Below, in pieces: positions 11,434-23,470 of a stretch of DNA of 64,000 nt. The stretch's first letter is position 1. The number at the start of each line of letters is the position of its first letter. Source of the stretch: Cephalotus follicularis (taxonomy: Eukaryota; Streptophyta; Magnoliopsida; Oxalidales; Cephalotaceae). The notes below the pieces were generated by a model, which saw nothing but the letters and a program-made list of their open reading frames with translations, did not search any database and was not told where the DNA came from. Both the position numbers and the translations under genes were made by a program. The stretch is from assembly GCA_001972305.1 (NCBI GenBank), contig BDDD01000984.1, forward strand, positions 1-64,000, written 5' to 3'.

Positions 11434-13145
11434 TGTTTAGCATAAAAATGTGTTATTTTTAATGATCTATTTGTTATATTCTTATGCTTGGAATAGACTA
11501 ATGTGGTTGTGTTTATTTGATTTTCAGGTATTATGTTTATTATTTCGGAATAAGAGAAAATAAAGCTAAACACTACTTTTCAAGTTAAAGTGGTTTGAAG
11601 TCAAATATCGGTTAAAGAGTGCACCCATTTAAGCCAAAGAAGTCAAAATTTAAGGCTCAGAAGATATTGAATATTGGACTCATTTTGTTCATAAAATTAT
11701 TTGGAGCATTTTTTGTTCTTGGGCTTCCTCATTCTGAAGTTCCAATGAAGAGATATTACAAGAAAAAAAATTATTGAAACACGTAGAGCCCACTGCTTAC
11801 ATCATCATGACATCAGCACCTGCATGAAACCTTACCTGGGCCAAAAATTTGTGACGCCGCATGCATGTGTTACATGCATTCCTCAACTCAGCAATTAGCA
11901 TAGTGCACTTCACGCCATATTCAGTAACATGCAGCAATCCATGCACCACGAGTCTATGCAGCAGCCCATGCACCATATATCATCCCATGCACCACGAGAA
12001 CACGTCGAGCAACATGCGCCAATGAGCCCATGCAGCCATCATCTTCATGATACATTACCCATAGCATCCATATGCAATCCATTTCCATGTGTCCCATTGC
12101 AACTGCTCAACATTCAATTTAGGCCTTCAAGAATCAGCTCCAAGGCAATGAATCAATTTTCCACGTGCGCCAAAGAAAGGGAAAACAATTGCCGACCTTT
12201 GATTTCATTATGCGGGAATAATTTACAAGTGGGACCATTGTTTTAATTTATACTAAATAGATTGCTTTAGGTTTCTTTTAGTCGGCTATATATATTGAAG
12301 AGAGCAGCATTGAGGAGCGGCACGAAAACGCACGCAACCACTCATTTAGTCCCTTTTTCTTCTTTTTCTTTTGTTTAATTTTTATTAATTGTTTAGTAGC
12401 TAACTTTTCAAGGTTTTTTGAGCTAGAACAAAGCCTAGATTGTATTGATTCAACTCCATTAATAAAATCCTTGAAGTTTTGATTTGTTCTTCAATTTTCT
12501 ATTTTCACACGCACTTTGTCTGTCTGATTAAAATCCACAAGCACTTTGTCGGTGAATATCAAAGTTGCTGAATAAATGGTTTTCAATGCAATCAATGGAG
12601 TCTACTCATAGGGTTTGTCACAACGAACACACTCCGTATAGACCTAGCATGTCTACTCATACGATTTTTCGCCGCTGCCACACTCCGTATAGACCTAGCA
12701 TGACTACTTATACAATTTGTCATCACAGTCGCACTCCGTATCGACCTAGCTGCCGTTGGTTATCAAGGTCTGATCAATCAAGTAAGTGAGTTGTTCAATA
12801 TAATCTATGGTGAGTTTCTATACCCTAAAACTGCTTTTCTTTTGCATATTTTATTTAGTTTTATTTACTGATTTGATAAGTCATAGTTTGATCGACGCTT
12901 TCTTGTTTTACATTTATTTACGTCGACGCCTAGACAAAGCGATGACGCCTTCAGCTGCTGTTTTAATGAATTAGTTTAGTTTTGCATGTTCAGGAGTAGT
13001 TTTCATAATTGGATCTCAATTTTACATACTACGCATATGTTGAATAGATTAAAATTAATTTAACTTGATTTCCTAGTGTTCGACCCGTTACTGCACAACC
13101 GTGCACTTGCGGTATAAATTTAATTCTTTTCAAAACACGTGAACA
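11434..13145 (+). repeat. 3' LTR of the Athila-type element
   Basis: Starts TGTTTAGCAT right after the polypurine motif and ends GTGAACA at 13145. Length about 1.7 kb. The right 0.9 kb matches the 5' LTR copy. The expected 5-bp target repeat cannot be tested because the left end of the element is gone. It contains one GTCGACGCC site near 12920, which the 5' LTR reads as gccgacgcc. Confidence 0.75.
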
Positions 13146-13799
13146 ATTCATTAAATATCTTACGTGGATAAACCCAGAAGCATACATCCATGCCTTATAA
13201 CTTAAGCTCTGCCACAAGCTGGCAGGTCAAATATAACTATTTACAACCTTCTTTACATATTACTATCTTATACAAGGTAAGTCGAATGGAACTACCCTGA
13301 AGAAGAAGCCTTATTCTGTGATCTAGCCCGTCTGGTCACTACGCTACATCACCTGAACCTGACCCATTTCAAGAATGGGTCAGCAACCCTTGGTTTTGTA
13401 GGCTATACTTTATGTAGAGCATGAAAATGCATGACATGCAAGATGCACAATACCAACAATTCATATAATCCTAGAAGTGATCATCCATAGCATTCCATAA
13501 CAATAACAATACCGTTCCATCATTAATCATCATCCATAATACTCCAAAATCATCTCGGAGCACATATAAGTTCGCCTCGGCCTCCTCTATCGAGGTAGCA
13601 GACCACATCCATTCCATAGCATTCAAAATCATCTTAAGACACATATAAACTCTTCTCAGCCTCCTCTCTCGAGGTAGAGCAGACTAGGGACTCTTGGTGT
13701 CATAGGCAAAGCAAGCGAGATAGAACTGGCATGGACATCTTTCCTTTTAATGCTAGTTTCATATAAGACTAAGTGCTATAGGTTCAATCATAATCTATG

Positions 13800-13975
13800 C
13801 CCTTTCTTGGTCATCTCGGTTGGTAACCATTTTGGTCATATCGGTCGGTGACAATTATCAATTCCGATCATCTCAGTCGGTGACAAATAACAATCCCGGC
13901 CATCTCGATCGGTGACCATTTCGGTAATCTCGGTCAGTGGCCTTCACGGTCATCTCAGTCGGTGACCCATAGGGT
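13800..13975. repeat. About 28-bp degenerate tandem repeat
   Basis: Six units carry 'ggtcatctcggtcggtgac' variants with short spacers, inside the reversed LTR fragment. Confidence 0.75.
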
Positions 13976-14104
13976 TCCCTACTACACAAGTTCTTTAGAA
14001 GATTTGTATTGAAGACCCTCTGTATTTAAAAGGGATGCAAGGTAGGAACCAGTGTGTTTTACAGAGAATAGGGCGTTAACCGTCGTATCTGTCGTTCAAG
14101 TACT

Positions 14105-14330
14105 ATTAGCACAAGTCTACACTGTGGCCTTTGGGGACAGGTCTGCTCTGCAGCCTTGGGAAAGAGCCTTGGGCGTAAGCCTGCTCTGCAGCCTTGGGCG
14201 TAGGTCTGCTCTGTAGCCTTGGGGCAGGTCTACTTTGATGCCTTGGGACAGGTCTGCTCTGTAGCCTTTGGCGCAGGTCTGCCATGGAGCCTTTAGTGCA
14301 GGTCTGCTCTATAGCCTTCTAGCAAAGCGC
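14105..14330. repeat. About 35-bp degenerate tandem repeat
   Basis: Around seven units of 'caggtctgctctgtagcctt' type with variable spacers, inside the reversed LTR fragment. Confidence 0.75.
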
Positions 14331-14797
14331 CAAAGCTTTAATTGGAGGTGTCCACAGTCTAAAGACTTAGCATAACGATAATATATGGTTGTTAAACAGC
14401 TCATAAACAACTCAAGTCCAATTTAGGCAAGCCATCACACGATCTAAGGGAGCCATAAGCTCCAGTGGTCGGTTCCAACTCAAACAGCTTAATAAATCCT
14501 TAATCCATAAATCTAATCATGATCTAGCAATTCATAGCAGCATAACCCATCAGTTCGTAATAGTATAATCTATCAATTCATAATAGCACACATCATTCAA
14601 GGCAGAAATATGCCTAAAATCAAAGCCTATAAGTAAAGCCTACCTTGATAGATGTCAAGCTATATGTCTGGAAGAACTTGCTGCTCAAACCGCTTGCAGA
14701 TCTAGAAGAATCTGCTGTTGGAATCTTTATTCGATTCTTCCTTTAGGCTCTATACACTGCTAAGAATTCAATGACTCCTTCTTTATGCCAATCCGAG

Positions 14798-14798
<1 letters not shown>

Positions 14799-14834
<36 letters not shown>
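14799..14834. repeat. (TC)n microsatellite
   Basis: About 36 bases of uninterrupted TC. On the minus strand it lies in the leader of the reversed LTR, downstream of the promoter position. Confidence 0.95.
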
Positions 14835-14836
<2 letters not shown>

Positions 14837-15094
14837 CTATCTCTCTCTACATCAGGAGGGAAGAAGATAAAAATGAGAGCAGAGAGTGTCTAACTCTCTA
14901 GATGAAGGAGTTCTTTTTGGTTTCTTCCAGAAACACGCCATATGCAACCTTCCCTCAAAATGGCTGGCCCAAACATACATTTTTCCCATGGTCCAAGTTC
15001 GGCCCAAAAAGGAAGAGAAAATAATACCAAGCTCAGATCATCATTTCACAATATTATTTATTACAACATTTACATATAATTTCAGGGCTTACTA

Positions 15095-15706
15095 AGGTAA
15101 ATAAGTCATGAGAATAGATAACATGATTAATCTCATTAATCATGTAACTTATCCCATAAACTAATTCAATTAAAAAAATCACATTGGTATAATTAATTAA
15201 TTTTTAATTAAATATCTCTCTCTAACTCTCTTGCATTCTCACACTTGTATTGTGTGTGACTCTATGAGTTCATAATTACGCTAGACATAGGATTAATCAT
15301 AACAGTTATGATTGTCCAATTAGTCATTCCTAATCGCATTAGACACTTCTAATCGAAATAGAAGAAATAAACCCTTATTTTAATTTTTTGTTACATCTGA
15401 TTAATAATCAATTAATCTCAGTTATCCTAATGATCAACATCGACATGTAGTAATGAATATTGACCCATAGGTAACATGAATATAACCTTGAGCCTCGAAC
15501 TACATTTATGTGTACGTATAGTCCCTCTACCAGCAATACTTGAATTAAACCTAGGGCAAGGAACATGTCAGGCCATAATAGTTCATTCATTAAAATGATA
15601 TCGCCGGCAATCAGCTATCATGATCAAATTAGAAAGCCTTTCTAATTTTCTGATCCCTGATATTGGAATCAACATTCCAATACCTTTTCATCTTGGCCAG
15701 GAAATC
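15095..15706 (-). mobile_element. Left segment of a reversed Ty1/Copia 3' LTR
   Basis: The segment continues, across the whole of element B, the Copia LTR at 27955-28623. Element B is flanked by the same AAATC on both sides (15702-15706 and 27950-27954), so the two segments were contiguous. No coding sequence. The LTR end should lie near 15095 but is not sharply visible. Confidence 0.65.
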
Positions 15707-18104
15707 TATCACACCTAGGATTTTCATTAAATGTAATATTGTATTTCCCGATGTAACCTATGCATTAAATTAATGATAATCGTGATTTTCCACTTTGTGG
15801 TGTTAAGACTTATACGAAAAGTTAAAGAAGTGTTGTGGGAATAGGGCAGGCAACCGACTGTCTGTGAGAGATAGCCGACTGGACCCCCTTATGTGTACCA
15901 GCCAACTGCTGAGGAAACAGTCAGCTTGAAGTGTCGGCAGAGGCAGCTGACGACTACCATGGGTCAGGCATCATAACGTGCTCCCAGACCTGGCATGACA
16001 GAGGGAAAGAAATTTTGGGGATTGTGCTGGCAGAGAAAGAAAGAGAGGAGGGAGAAATGAATTTTCTCCATAAAAACACATGTTCTCTCCTCTTCCCATC
16101 AGCAATTCTGAGAAATAGAGAGTTGTGAGGAAGAAAAGGGAAAAGAGAGAGAGAGAGAGAGAGAGGTTGAGCCCGAATGCTCCGCGCTTGAATCGGAAGA
16201 TTGGAGACTCGAACCAGTGGGAGAGCCAGACCTGCTGGAGTCGTTGGATGGATTTGGAAGCTTTGAACGTGGATTTGGGACATAAAGAGGTGGATTGCAA
16301 TTCCTAACTTGGAATTCAAAGGTAGGGGAAATTTCATAATCGTTATTTAAGTTCCGTTATAATGGACGTTTATGAATGAAATGCATGCAATGGACTGTGA
16401 TATAAGCATGAAATGTGTTGATGGTGATAAATGCTCTATTGTGTTTGGATTTGGATTGATGATTGCATGTATTTTCTGCTATTTTTGTGCACTGCGTGTA
16501 GGACCAGCCGACTGTTCAAGGCTACCAGTCGACTATTCAGTGCGAATAGCCGATTGCTCGAGGGAAACAACCGACTATGCTATGGAGCCAGTCGACTGTT
16601 CATGCGTTTTAATGGAGATTATCTCCTGATGTATGATTAGCCGACTGCCAAGAGAAGGCAGCCGATTGATTGATGGCACAGCCGATTGTTTGGGACGACA
16701 GTCGACTATCCACGTGTCACTTTACCCAGATTCACTGGGGTAGCAATGATGGGTCAAGAGGCGATGTAGAAGATACGTACTGTTCATGAAACAACCGACT
16801 ATCTTGCAGAGACAGCCAGCTGTTAAGTGAGCAGCCGACTATCAAACATGAGACAGTCGACTGTTGAGGAAGGCAGCCGACTGCCAGATCTGGGACAGCC
16901 GACTGTTAAGAGGAAACAGCCGACTGTCATGAAGGGGCAGTCGACTGTTGAGGGACAGACTTGCATTTTGAGCGTATATTTGCATCGTGTTTTGATATGA
17001 AATGAACTGATGATTGAAATTTGAATGATTCTAAAGTGTTTTATTCATTTTAGAAATGTGTACATGATTTTATACAAATCATTATTTGATATGAAAATGT
17101 ATATTTTGATAAATGTATGTTTTCGACGGATTGAAACATGGTTTCAAAGATGCAATGCATTTTAAAATAAATGTATTATTTTTAGTATTTTATAAATTAC
17201 TTGGAAACGATCATATTTGAATTGATTTGTTGATTGTGATTGATGTTGTACTGGCTGGGGTGACGGAGTGTCACCGATGGCTGGTGGCGGGATGATCTCC
17301 TAGGTGCCAGAAGATGGCTAGGGATGCCCAAATAAAATGTTACCAGACACATAGTGCAAGTAACACGGGTTACCATGATTGCTGAACACAGAGTGCGAGC
17401 ATCATGAGTTTGATTTGTTGCTTTGCTTCGTCACCCGGGAGTCGGGGACCGGAGTAAGAGTACGACGTCGGGGCCAGGAGATGGCAGCGTTCTTCGTACC
17501 AATTCGATTTGATTTGATTTGTCCTTTGAGACATGATTGATGATTTGATGGTTGTAGCCACTTGGCATGGTTGCACATATTGGCATAGATACATATATGT
17601 ATATATGTACAGTGATATATTGTATATTACATCACGAATGCATTCACTTCATGACATTCATTATCATTGACCCTAAATTACACTTATGATTTAGCCGGGT
17701 GAGGACAAAGGCTAACCCCCTACTATTATAGATTGATGCAGTGACTTGGATTTCGATCTTGCGCAGCAAAATCAGAGGGGAGACGGAGTTTTATCTGCTT
17801 AAATAAATGTTAAACGATGTTTTGAGACACGTTTTGTTCTGGATTACTGTACTAATGTTTTAATGTTGTTGATCGACTTTTGGATCACGCTTCGTTTGTT
17901 GGCCTTTTAAGAATGACTTAATGATGATGTTGTGGGAATCATGTGGCATGGGACACATGATTCGGTTTACTTTCATCTTGTATTTAAATGCTTCCGCAAG
18001 ATGTTAATGTTATTTAAAGTTTTAAATTTACCATATTTTCATAAGCTGAATATTTATGTTAAATTTCCATGACCTTTATGTTGTCAATGAAACGGGGTGT
18101 GACA
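15707..18104 (+). repeat. 5' LTR of element B
   Basis: Starts TATCACACC (expected TG has become TA) and ends CGGGGTGTGACA. Collinear with the 3' LTR at 25607-27949, with scattered substitutions and small indels. The segment 15850-16950 holds the CAGCCGACTGT/CAGTCGACTG motif array. A CT/GA-rich leader lies near 16130-16170. The segment 17690-18104 is shared with the LTR of element E and, reversed, with 34922-35400. Confidence 0.9.
15850..16950. repeat. Array of CAGTCGACTG-type motifs in the 5' LTR of element B
   Basis: Some 18-20 copies of cagccgactg/cagtcgactg lie mostly 20-40 bp apart, densest at 16790-16950. The exact palindrome CAGTCGACTG is at 16854 and 16938. Most copies differ by one T/C change in the centre. 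The 3' LTR has the same array at 25750-26810. Confidence 0.8.
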
Positions 18105-18108
18105 GGAG

Positions 18109-18120
18109 TGGTATCAGAGC
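18109..18120 (+). other. Primer-binding site, tRNA-iMet type
   Basis: TGGTATCAGAGC, the complement of the 3' end of plant initiator tRNA-Met, lies four bases after the 5' LTR. Confidence 0.95.
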
Positions 18121-18245
18121 ATATAACCATTATATTCTTAGCTAGGATACTATCCTTGGCAATTAAATAAGTGTTCCTGTAAGGAAGGTTCATTAATGAT
18201 TTAAGATTGTTCCTGATGGTTAATGTTATTCTATTATAGAAACAT

Positions 18246-18933
18246 ATGGACGGTCGGAGAAGATGCGAAATGCGTTGAGTTGTTGATGAGGATGTTCCCG
18301 AGGAGGCAAATCATGGGGGAGATCCAATGAATAATATTCCACAGGGGGCTGCCAACATGAATGTTCCAGAGGTGGCACCTAATATGAGAGATCCGATGGA
18401 CCGCATCGCTGACTACATCCAGCAGCAGATAGCTGCTAATTAGCAATAGATGGCCGCTAATGCAGCAAACATGGAGGAGATACGGAGATTGTATGCTCAA
18501 GCTTAGCCTCAGCAGATGGCTCATGCTTAGGGTATTCATGATGACGGTAATCGGTTTGGAATGAACCTTGAGAGGTTCATGAGACAAAATCCTCCTAGTT
18601 TCAAAGGGGAGCTTTATGCCATTATTGCGGAGAGGTGGCTACAGGATCTAGAGAAGATCTTCGAGGTGATGGAGTGCACTGACAGACAGAAACTGGGATT
18701 TGCTGTGTACCGATTATGGGGTGAGGCCACTCACTGGTGGGAGATGGTCAAAGCTAAATGGGAAGCCACTGGAGTTGCTAGTACTTGGGAGGGGTTTCAG
18801 GAGGTGTTCCTAGAGGCTTATGTACCCCGGATAGAGCGAGAAAGGAGAGAGACGGAGCTCTTGGAGCTGCGTCAGGGTGATATGACTGTGGCCGAGTATT
18901 AGGCCCGATTTGTTGAGCTTGCCAGACACTGAG
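18246..18933 (+). pseudogene. Element B Gag, first part
   Basis: The frame opens at ATG 18246 and aligns with the better preserved Gag of element E (61294 onward). The N-terminal tail has stops at 18276, near 18441-18450, 18505 and 18528. The gag domain follows: 'MRQNPPSFKGEL', 'AERWLQDLEKIFEVM', 'GEATHWWEMVKAKWE', 'ELLELRQGDMTVAEY'. A TAG at 18900 replaces the Gln expected in the 'AEYQARF' motif. Most stops are TAG at places where relatives have Gln, as CAG-to-TAG changes would give. The reading is cut at 18933 by a solo LTR and resumes at 21042. Confidence 0.9.
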
Positions 18934-21041
18934 TGTAATACCTCGTTTGTTCGTGTGCATATTTTTGGATTTTTAATTTGTTTTGTTATATTGTTGGTCC
19001 ATTTTAAATTTTTGGGCTGTTATGTTTTGGGCTATGTGATACCATGTTTGGGCTTTGGTATATTGGTTGGCATATAATTATGGATAAGTCAAATTGATTG
19101 TTTTATTTTTTTAAATTAGTTTAAAATAGTTATTATTATTATTATTATTGCAAAATTGTTTATTTGGAAAAGAAAATCTTTTTATTTTGGTTAAAATTTT
19201 ATTTCCTTAAGCTCTCCTCTCCCTCTCCCGTATGAATATCTCTCTTTTCCTTATTGTCACCGATTCCCTCTCTTTTTCTCCCTATCTCTACCGAAAATCA
19301 CTGCCCAATTCCTTATCCTACCAAAATTCTGTTTTCTTTCCTTATCTCAACCTAAATTGCCTATTATTTTCTGGTAAAAAGTGCCTATGACCACTGTTTT
19401 TGCATTATTTTCTATCTCCCTCTCCTGGTAGCCGAACCTGAAAGTTGAGAGTGGTTTTGTTCTTCATGTTTTGTTCATCAAATCATGTTAGTTCTCTTGG
19501 TTGTTATGATTGTTATCCTATTTTGTTATGGTTTAGCAATTGGCTTTGGTTTTAAGTGCCATCCGATTCTCTTGGGTATAGGCTGTTAAAATATTGGTTT
19601 TGATTTCTGCCATGCATGCTTTGCTAATGTTTTTGGAATTGTTAACAAGTCCCGAGTTGTCTTGTGATGGTAGTAAACAAGTTTTGAATATAACAATTGG
19701 TGTTTGATAGAAAATTGGTAATGGAACTAAGTATGCAATGAATTGGAATTTGCTTCTCCTTAAAGTACGATCACCCTTTGCATGATTCTTTGTCTTTAAA
19801 TGAAATTGTTAGGTCACATAAGTCTTGTTTAAATGTTTATGTTCTTCTAGTGTTGTAACATTGGAGTTTTGATAGCAAAATTGTATTGACCTGCCATACT
19901 TTGTCTTTCTGTCGCCTGGAACAGTAAGCTGTCTATGTAAACAGTCGGTTGTTGCGCTTTGAGTAGTCGGCTGCCTTGTAAAAACAGTTGGCTATTTTCT
20001 CTTGCACAGTCGACTGGACCCCTGTCACAATCGACTGGCTATTGTTCTGCTTCTGTAGTCGGCTGGCCATGTGATATAGTCGATTGCCATGCCCCAAACA
20101 GTCGACTGGATTTTGTTATTGTCGGCTGGTTTTGTCCAGTAAATTTTTGGTTTCAAGTTTTGTTATCCGTTTGTTCTTCTAATGTTTTGGAGTCTGTTTT
20201 AGACACTGTTAAATTGATGTTTGATGTTCGGAAGTGATTTTTGAATCCTTATATGAATGATATTGCATCTTTTATATTTTTGTGCTACGAGGGGCAATTA
20301 GAAATTTGTTGATCAATTCTTAAGTCATTATGTTAAAGAAATATTGAATATTGTTTTGGATACCGTTTTGAGTTTTATATTTGGCTATGAAACTTGGATT
20401 ATGCTTTGAAAATAAGATTTTGTTTTCAGATATCGTTTTGAAAATTTGTTAACGCTTGAAATTTGGATATTGGTTTTGAATTGATAGAATTGTTTATGTG
20501 ACTGCTTTCCTTCGTTTTCTGAAATAATGTTAAATTACTTTATGCATGAGTTACATTCCATTTGAATGTTCAGGTATTTTCTATTCTTTAAAATGTCGTT
20601 TTATGTTTTATGACTCTATATCCGTACTGAGGTTTGCTCAGCGCGTTTTTGTTTTCCATGCGGCAGGTATTCTGGGACAGCATCCAGGAAACGTGTGATG
20701 AGTGATGTCCACCATGTCTGAGGATCATCTAGGAGTGTGATCTTGCTATGTTTCTATTAGGATTAGTTTATGAACAATAAGTACTTTTTGGTTTATTATT
20801 TCAGTATTTGACTTAAGGATTATTTTTAAGAATTTGGCTTATGTTTATGCTTTCAATTTATGAATAAAGTTTCAGACTATATCATAGATTATAAACGTTA
20901 TGTTTAGACCATCACGCATTAGAATAAAAGATAAACTAAAATTTTGATAAAATGAATAAAATCGATCTTTGTTATAAGATATGTTATGAATAGTTTCGAA
21001 ATAGGTAACCGTAATGACTCCCGCCGTTCGGGGGTGTTACA
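18934..21041 (+). mobile_element. Solo LTR (family C) inserted in element B gag
   Basis: Starts TGTAATACC and ends GGGGGTGTTACA, 2108 bp, with gag on both sides and no internal region. The flanks CTGAG (18929-18933) and TTCAA (21042-21046) fit a decayed 5-bp target repeat. The sequence expected from gag relatives at that spot is close to both. It contains a CAGTCGACTG cluster (19930-20130, exact copies at 20007 and 20099). Its end matches 1100-1526 and, reversed, the LTR at 30014-33415. Confidence 0.85.
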
Positions 21042-21522
21042 TTCAACCTATCTGGTGGCCGACGAAGAAAAGAAGATTCGGAGGTTCTTAAGAGGCCTGC
21101 GACCGGATCTTCGGTCTCGGATTAGAGTTATGGAGCTGGGTACCTTTGTGGAGGTTACCCAGAAGGCGAGGTTAATAGAAAGTGTATTAGGTGAAGACCG
21201 GGCCGAGAGGGCCCGAGCACAGCAGAGTAAACAGACTTCTACTCAATCTAGGCTAGCATTATCGAAATGGCAGGGAAGTGGTTCACCATCAAAGTCACCA
21301 AAGAATAGATCCAATCAATCAGCCAGTCAGGGGAGTAACACGAGGTCCGGAGCTTGTTCTGCCTGCGGCCGTATGGGTCACATTCAGAAAGACTATTGGT
21401 TGAAGAAAGGGCTGTGTATGAGATATGAGGAGTCTGGCCACATGGCGAGGGATTGCCAGCGAGTGGTAGCGGTTCGGCACCTGGACCGTCACAGCGGAGA
21501 GATACCAGCAAGGGTATCGTGA
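21042..21522 (+). pseudogene. Element B Gag, C-terminal part with zinc knuckles
   Basis: Continues the gag frame with 'YLVADEEKKIRRFLRGLRP', 'GTFVEVTQKARLIE', then a Ser/Gln-rich linker and two knuckle-like motifs: 'CSACGRMGHIQKDY' (last Cys is Tyr) and '[14 protein letters not shown]' (second Cys is Tyr). Both knuckles therefore lack one zinc ligand. The frame shifts near 21455, where the protease-linker frame takes over, so Gag and Pol are no longer in one frame. Confidence 0.85.
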
Positions 21523-22742
21523 AAGGTAGAGTTTTCATTCTCACTCAGACAGAGGTTCCAGAGTCTACTTCTGTTGTGGGAGGTACTATATATGTTTACG
21601 ATTTTTCTGCTATAGTGTTGATGGAATCGGGAGCATCGCATTCTTTTATTACTTCCCGTTTTGCATCATGTTTAAATGTGCCTCCTTATTGCATGCCATA
21701 TGTTCTTGATGTGAGTACACCTACTGGGGGTTCCATGTGTACAGATTCGGTGTATAGAGGTTGCGAGATTTCTATGGCAGGTGTTCCAGTGTATGCAGAT
21801 TTGATTGTATTGCCCATACATGATTTTGATGTCATCTTGGGTATGGACTGGTTGTCAGCTTACCGTGTATACATGGACTGTTATAACATGATTGTGGATT
21901 TTTGCTTACCTAATGGAACTACTATACAGTTCAAGGGAAACAAGGGGTTCTCGACGCCGATTATATCTTTTATTCGTGCCTCGAGGTACCTAGAGAAAGG
22001 ATGTGAAGGGTTTCTGGCACATGTGATTGACAAAAGAAAGGAGAAGGGTAAGAGCCTGGAGGAAGTTCTGGTTGTGAATGAATTTCCAGATGTGTTTCCT
22101 GTAGACTTGGTGTCTTTACCACCGAGGAGGAGCATGGAGTTTGTGATTGACTTGGTACATGGTACGGCTCCTATCTCTAAGGCGCCTTACCGAATGGCTC
22201 CTGCGGAGTTGCGAGAATTAAAGTTACAGTTGCAAGACCTAATTGATAAGGTTTTTGTATGGCCCAGTGTTTCTCCGTGGGGCGCGCCCGTGTTATTTGT
22301 GAAGAAGAAAGATAGGTCGATGAGGCTCTGTATCGGCTACAGGATATCGAATAAGGCTACCATCAAGAACAAGTATCCTCTTCCACACATTGAGGATTTG
22401 TTTGACCAGTTGCAAGGGTCAAGGGTGTTTTCTAAACTAGACCTGAAGTTGGGTTATCACCAGCTGAGCGTAAAGGAAGGAGATATAGAGAAGACTGCCT
22501 TCCGGACTAGGTATGGTCACTATGAGTTCTTGGTAATGCCGTTTGGTGTCACCAACGCACCGACAGCGTTTATGTCACTGATGAATGATGTGTTCCGACC
22601 GTACCTGGATCAGTTTGTGGTAGTGTTCATTGATGACATACTGGTGTACTCAAGGAGTGAGGAAGAGCACGCCTATCATCGGAGATTAGTTTTGCAGATT
22701 CTCAGAGAGCATCAGTTGTATGCAAAGTTTGGCAAAATGTGA
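21453..22742 (+). pseudogene. Element B protease and most of reverse transcriptase
   Basis: One open frame of 429 codons. The protease domain starts near 21610 with '[11 protein letters not shown]', so the catalytic Asp of the D-S-G motif is Glu. It ends with '[13 protein letters not shown]'. RT follows from about 22100: '[20 protein letters not shown]', '[17 protein letters not shown]' (usual D-G-S is D-R-S), '[13 protein letters not shown]', '[20 protein letters not shown]', and the catalytic '[11 protein letters not shown]'. At 22735 one extra A in an A-run shifts the frame and stops translation at 22740. The product would be catalytically doubtful even if expressed. Confidence 0.9.
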
Positions 22743-23470
22743 GTTCTGGCTCGACCATGTGATCTTTCTGGGTCACATTGTATCTGGAGAGGGTTTGGCG
22801 GTGGATCCGTCAAAGACTGAAGTGGTGCAAGATTGGCTGCAACCAAGGAATGTGATTGAGGTGCGCAGTTTTCTTGGTTTGGCGTGTTATTATAGGAGGT
22901 TCATTCAGAACTTCTCAAGGATAGCCGCACCATTGATGAAGCTAACCCAGAAGAACATTTTGTTTATTTGGGATGATGACTATGAGGCCAGTTTTTGTGA
23001 TCTCAAGGATCAGTTGGTTTCCGCTCATGTTTTGGCGTTACCTGAGGGTAATGAGGGCTTCGAGTCTATAGTGATGCTTCGGGTAAGGGATTGGGTTGAG
23101 TGTTGATGCAGCGAGGTAGAGTGATCGCTTATGCTTCGCGGAAACTAAAGCCGTATAAGGAGAATTACCCGACGCATGATCTTGAATTGGCCGCGATTAT
23201 TTTTGCCCTTTAGAAGTGGAGACATTATCTATACAGGGCACAGTTTGAGATTTTCATTGACCACAAGAGTTTGAGGTATCTTTTTTGTCAAGATACACTG
23301 AACATGAGATAACGTAGATGGGTTGAGTTACTTAATGATTATGACTTCAGTATTCAGTACCATCCCGGGAAAGCGAATGTGGTCGCGGATGCCTTGAGCC
23401 ATAAGGCTGTGATTGCTAACACGATGATATCTCAGTGGAAGATGTTAGAGGACTTCCAAAAGTAGTCTCC
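22736..23470 (+). pseudogene. Element B RT thumb/connection and RNase H
   Basis: After the frameshift the RT end is read from 22736: '[20 protein letters not shown]', '[15 protein letters not shown]', '[13 protein letters not shown]'. A second frameshift near 23064 leads to RNase H: '[11 protein letters not shown]' with TGA for the next residue, '[20 protein letters not shown]', '[11 protein letters not shown]' followed by TAG, 'FEIFTDHKSLRYLF', then TAA in the 'NMRQRRW' motif, and '[14 protein letters not shown]'. At least two frameshifts and several stops make it a pseudogene. Confidence 0.85.

Larger units (their letters stand above)
5750..13145 (+). mobile_element. Athila-type Ty3/Gypsy derivative lacking RT, RNase H and integrase
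   Basis: The order is: truncated 5' LTR (5750-6641), tRNA-Asp-type primer-binding site (6648-6665), gag, aspartic protease with an unusual tail (to 10133), a 1.3-kb non-coding stretch with two polypurine motifs, and 3' LTR (11434-13145). The gag and protease sequences and the tRNA-Asp primer are those of the Athila group of non-chromovirus Gypsy elements. No RT, RNase H or integrase motif appears in any frame between protease and 3' LTR, so the element must be non-autonomous. The 5' LTR lacks about 0.8 kb that is present in the 3' LTR, where the reversed LTR fragment abuts. Confidence 0.8.
13146..15094 (-). mobile_element. Reversed chromovirus LTR fragment (family D-like)
   Basis: Reading the minus strand, the start near 15094 (TAGTAAGCCC) resembles the TGTAAGCCCC start of the LTRs at 36802 and 43160. 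The other end near 13180-13390 matches their 3' part ('gacctgccagcttgtggcag', 'gacccatt' inverted repeat, 'gggtcaggttcagg'). The final terminus is missing at 13146. It contains two irregular tandem arrays and a (TC)n tract, and no coding sequence. Confidence 0.6.

Noticed and set aside
15954-16337. Minus-strand ORFs of about 110-127 codons in the element B LTR
   Set aside because: They lie over the GA-rich leader and motif array, and recur in altered form in the other LTR (25703-26022). They are shadows of LTR sequence.
18109-18120. tRNA gene at the tRNA-like sequences after LTRs
   Set aside because: Only the 12-18 bases complementary to a tRNA 3' end are present; these are primer-binding sites (also at 6648, 40828, 47026, 61186).
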